This document shows positions 5,689 to 6,146 of a DNA stretch of 6,146 nt, piece by piece (positions within the stretch are counted from its first letter, which is position 1; each line of letters begins with the position of its first letter). Position numbers and translations under genes: made by a program. The stretch is from an uncultured Bacilli bacterium (GTDB lineage: Bacteria > Bacillota_I > Bacilli_A > RF39 > UBA660). The stretch is taken from contig CALVVW010000065.1 of NCBI GenBank assembly GCA_944364005.1, forward strand, positions 1 through 6,146, read 5' to 3'. Under the pieces are notes generated by a model. The model did not search any database and had not been told where the DNA came from. It saw nothing but the letters and a program-made list of their open reading frames with translations.

Positions 5689-6146
5689 AATTTATTTACA
5701 ATTTCTGTTATTTGAGAATCAATATCTTCTACTGTATTAATAGTAAAATCGACTAGTTCGACTGGTACTCTTTTAATATTTCCTTTCATCCATAGATAAT
5801 CATCGAAAGTAGCAATACTGGCATTATCTTTTGTTATGGTTCTTTTTTCTAATCTTTCTTTTATTATTTCTTCTGTGCATTCTAACCTAATAACATAATA
5901 AGGATATCCTAATTTTTTATAATACTTTATTTTTTCTTGATAATTATGTGCTAAACAACTATCGCAAATACAACTATTTTTATTTAATAGCAATCGTTCT
6001 AGACGATACTTTTGTAGTCTGTTTTTTAAATTTGTTGTATCTTGATAATCATTTAAGAACATTCTCACTTCGTCATTATTTAATATAATTGAATTATCTT
6101 GTTTTGCGATAGCTTTCGCTACTGTAGTTTTTCCCATACCTGTATA
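5670..6146 (-). CDS. P-loop kinase, AAA_33-like (N-terminus outside the window)
   Basis: The reading frame is open to the right edge, so the true start lies beyond 6146; 158 residues are visible. The Met at 6137 is not the start, because the frame reads YTGMGKTT across it, the end of a Walker A loop whose first glycine would lie just outside. Further features, counted from the edge, are NNDEVRMFL (23-31), typical of small kinases where Asp and Arg contact the acceptor, and NSCICDSCL (57-65) as the Walker B-like strand. YYVIRLECTEEIIKERLEKR (83-102) is the strand-helix with lid arginines seen in polynucleotide-kinase, gluconate-kinase and zeta-toxin relatives. The AAA_33 group phosphorylates varied small molecules or nucleic acid ends, and the substrate here is unknown. 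About 10-15 residues are probably missing. It is convergent with the LysR-type gene, five bases apart, and shares its terminator. Confidence 0.87.
   Translation of the reverse strand, partial: YTGMGKTTVAKAIAKQDNSIILNNDEVRMFLNDYQDTTNLKNRLQKYRLERLLLNKNSCICDSCLAHNYQEKIKYYKKLGYPYYVIRLECTEEIIKERLEKRTITKDNASIATFDDYLWMKGNIKRVPVELVDFTINTVEDIDSQITEIVNKLKNKQS

Noticed and set aside
4771..6146. LysR-type gene and kinase as a toxin-antitoxin-like pair, because of zeta-toxin resemblance
   Set aside because: They are convergent with separate transcripts, the regulator has normal LysR length, and the kinase features are general to the AAA_33 group.

Overview
The window is about 70% A+T and uses the standard genetic code: TGG encodes Trp and TGA is not read through. 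Almost every gene has a strong AGGAGG-type Shine-Dalgarno site. With the monofunctional, streptococcal-type CoaB, this points to a low-GC Firmicute (Bacilli or Erysipelotrichia-like, possibly a gut lineage). The assignment rests on composition and gene style, not on a marker gene. I see no rRNA, tRNA, CRISPR array, insertion sequence or phage gene.

Layout from left to right. Positions 1-84 hold nothing I can decide. Positions 114-2742 are a tightly packed minus-strand operon of four genes. In transcription order they are: a fusion of an ASCH domain with an NTP_transf_6-type nucleotidyltransferase domain (1702-2742), an unrecognised 139-residue protein (1293-1712), an unrecognised 166-residue protein (712-1212) and a metallo-beta-lactamase-fold hydrolase (114-737). 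Two of the three junctions overlap (11 and 26 bp), and a small hairpin with a U-tract closes the unit at 85-108. Its likely promoter (2793-2821) lies inside the terminator of the next gene. That gene is a single SDR oxidoreductase of the YghA/GS39 stress type (2824-3756, minus). Upstream of it is coaB (3800-4684, minus), encoding phosphopantothenate-cysteine ligase of coenzyme A synthesis. coaB carries an unusual 35-residue N-terminal extension with its own strong ribosome binding site.

The 86-bp gap between coaB and a divergent LysR-type regulator (4771-5664, plus) holds a perfect TATAAT on each strand and a 9-bp inverted repeat that may be the regulator's operator. The regulator converges on a P-loop kinase (5670-6146, minus, N-terminus beyond the window). 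The two share a palindromic bidirectional terminator built into both reading frames, so both proteins end in the same residues, KQS.

The most unusual content is the ASCH-nucleotidyltransferase operon with its two unrecognised proteins. A role in nucleotide or RNA chemistry is a reasonable guess from the domains, but no function can be stated. The remaining genes look like ordinary housekeeping and regulation.
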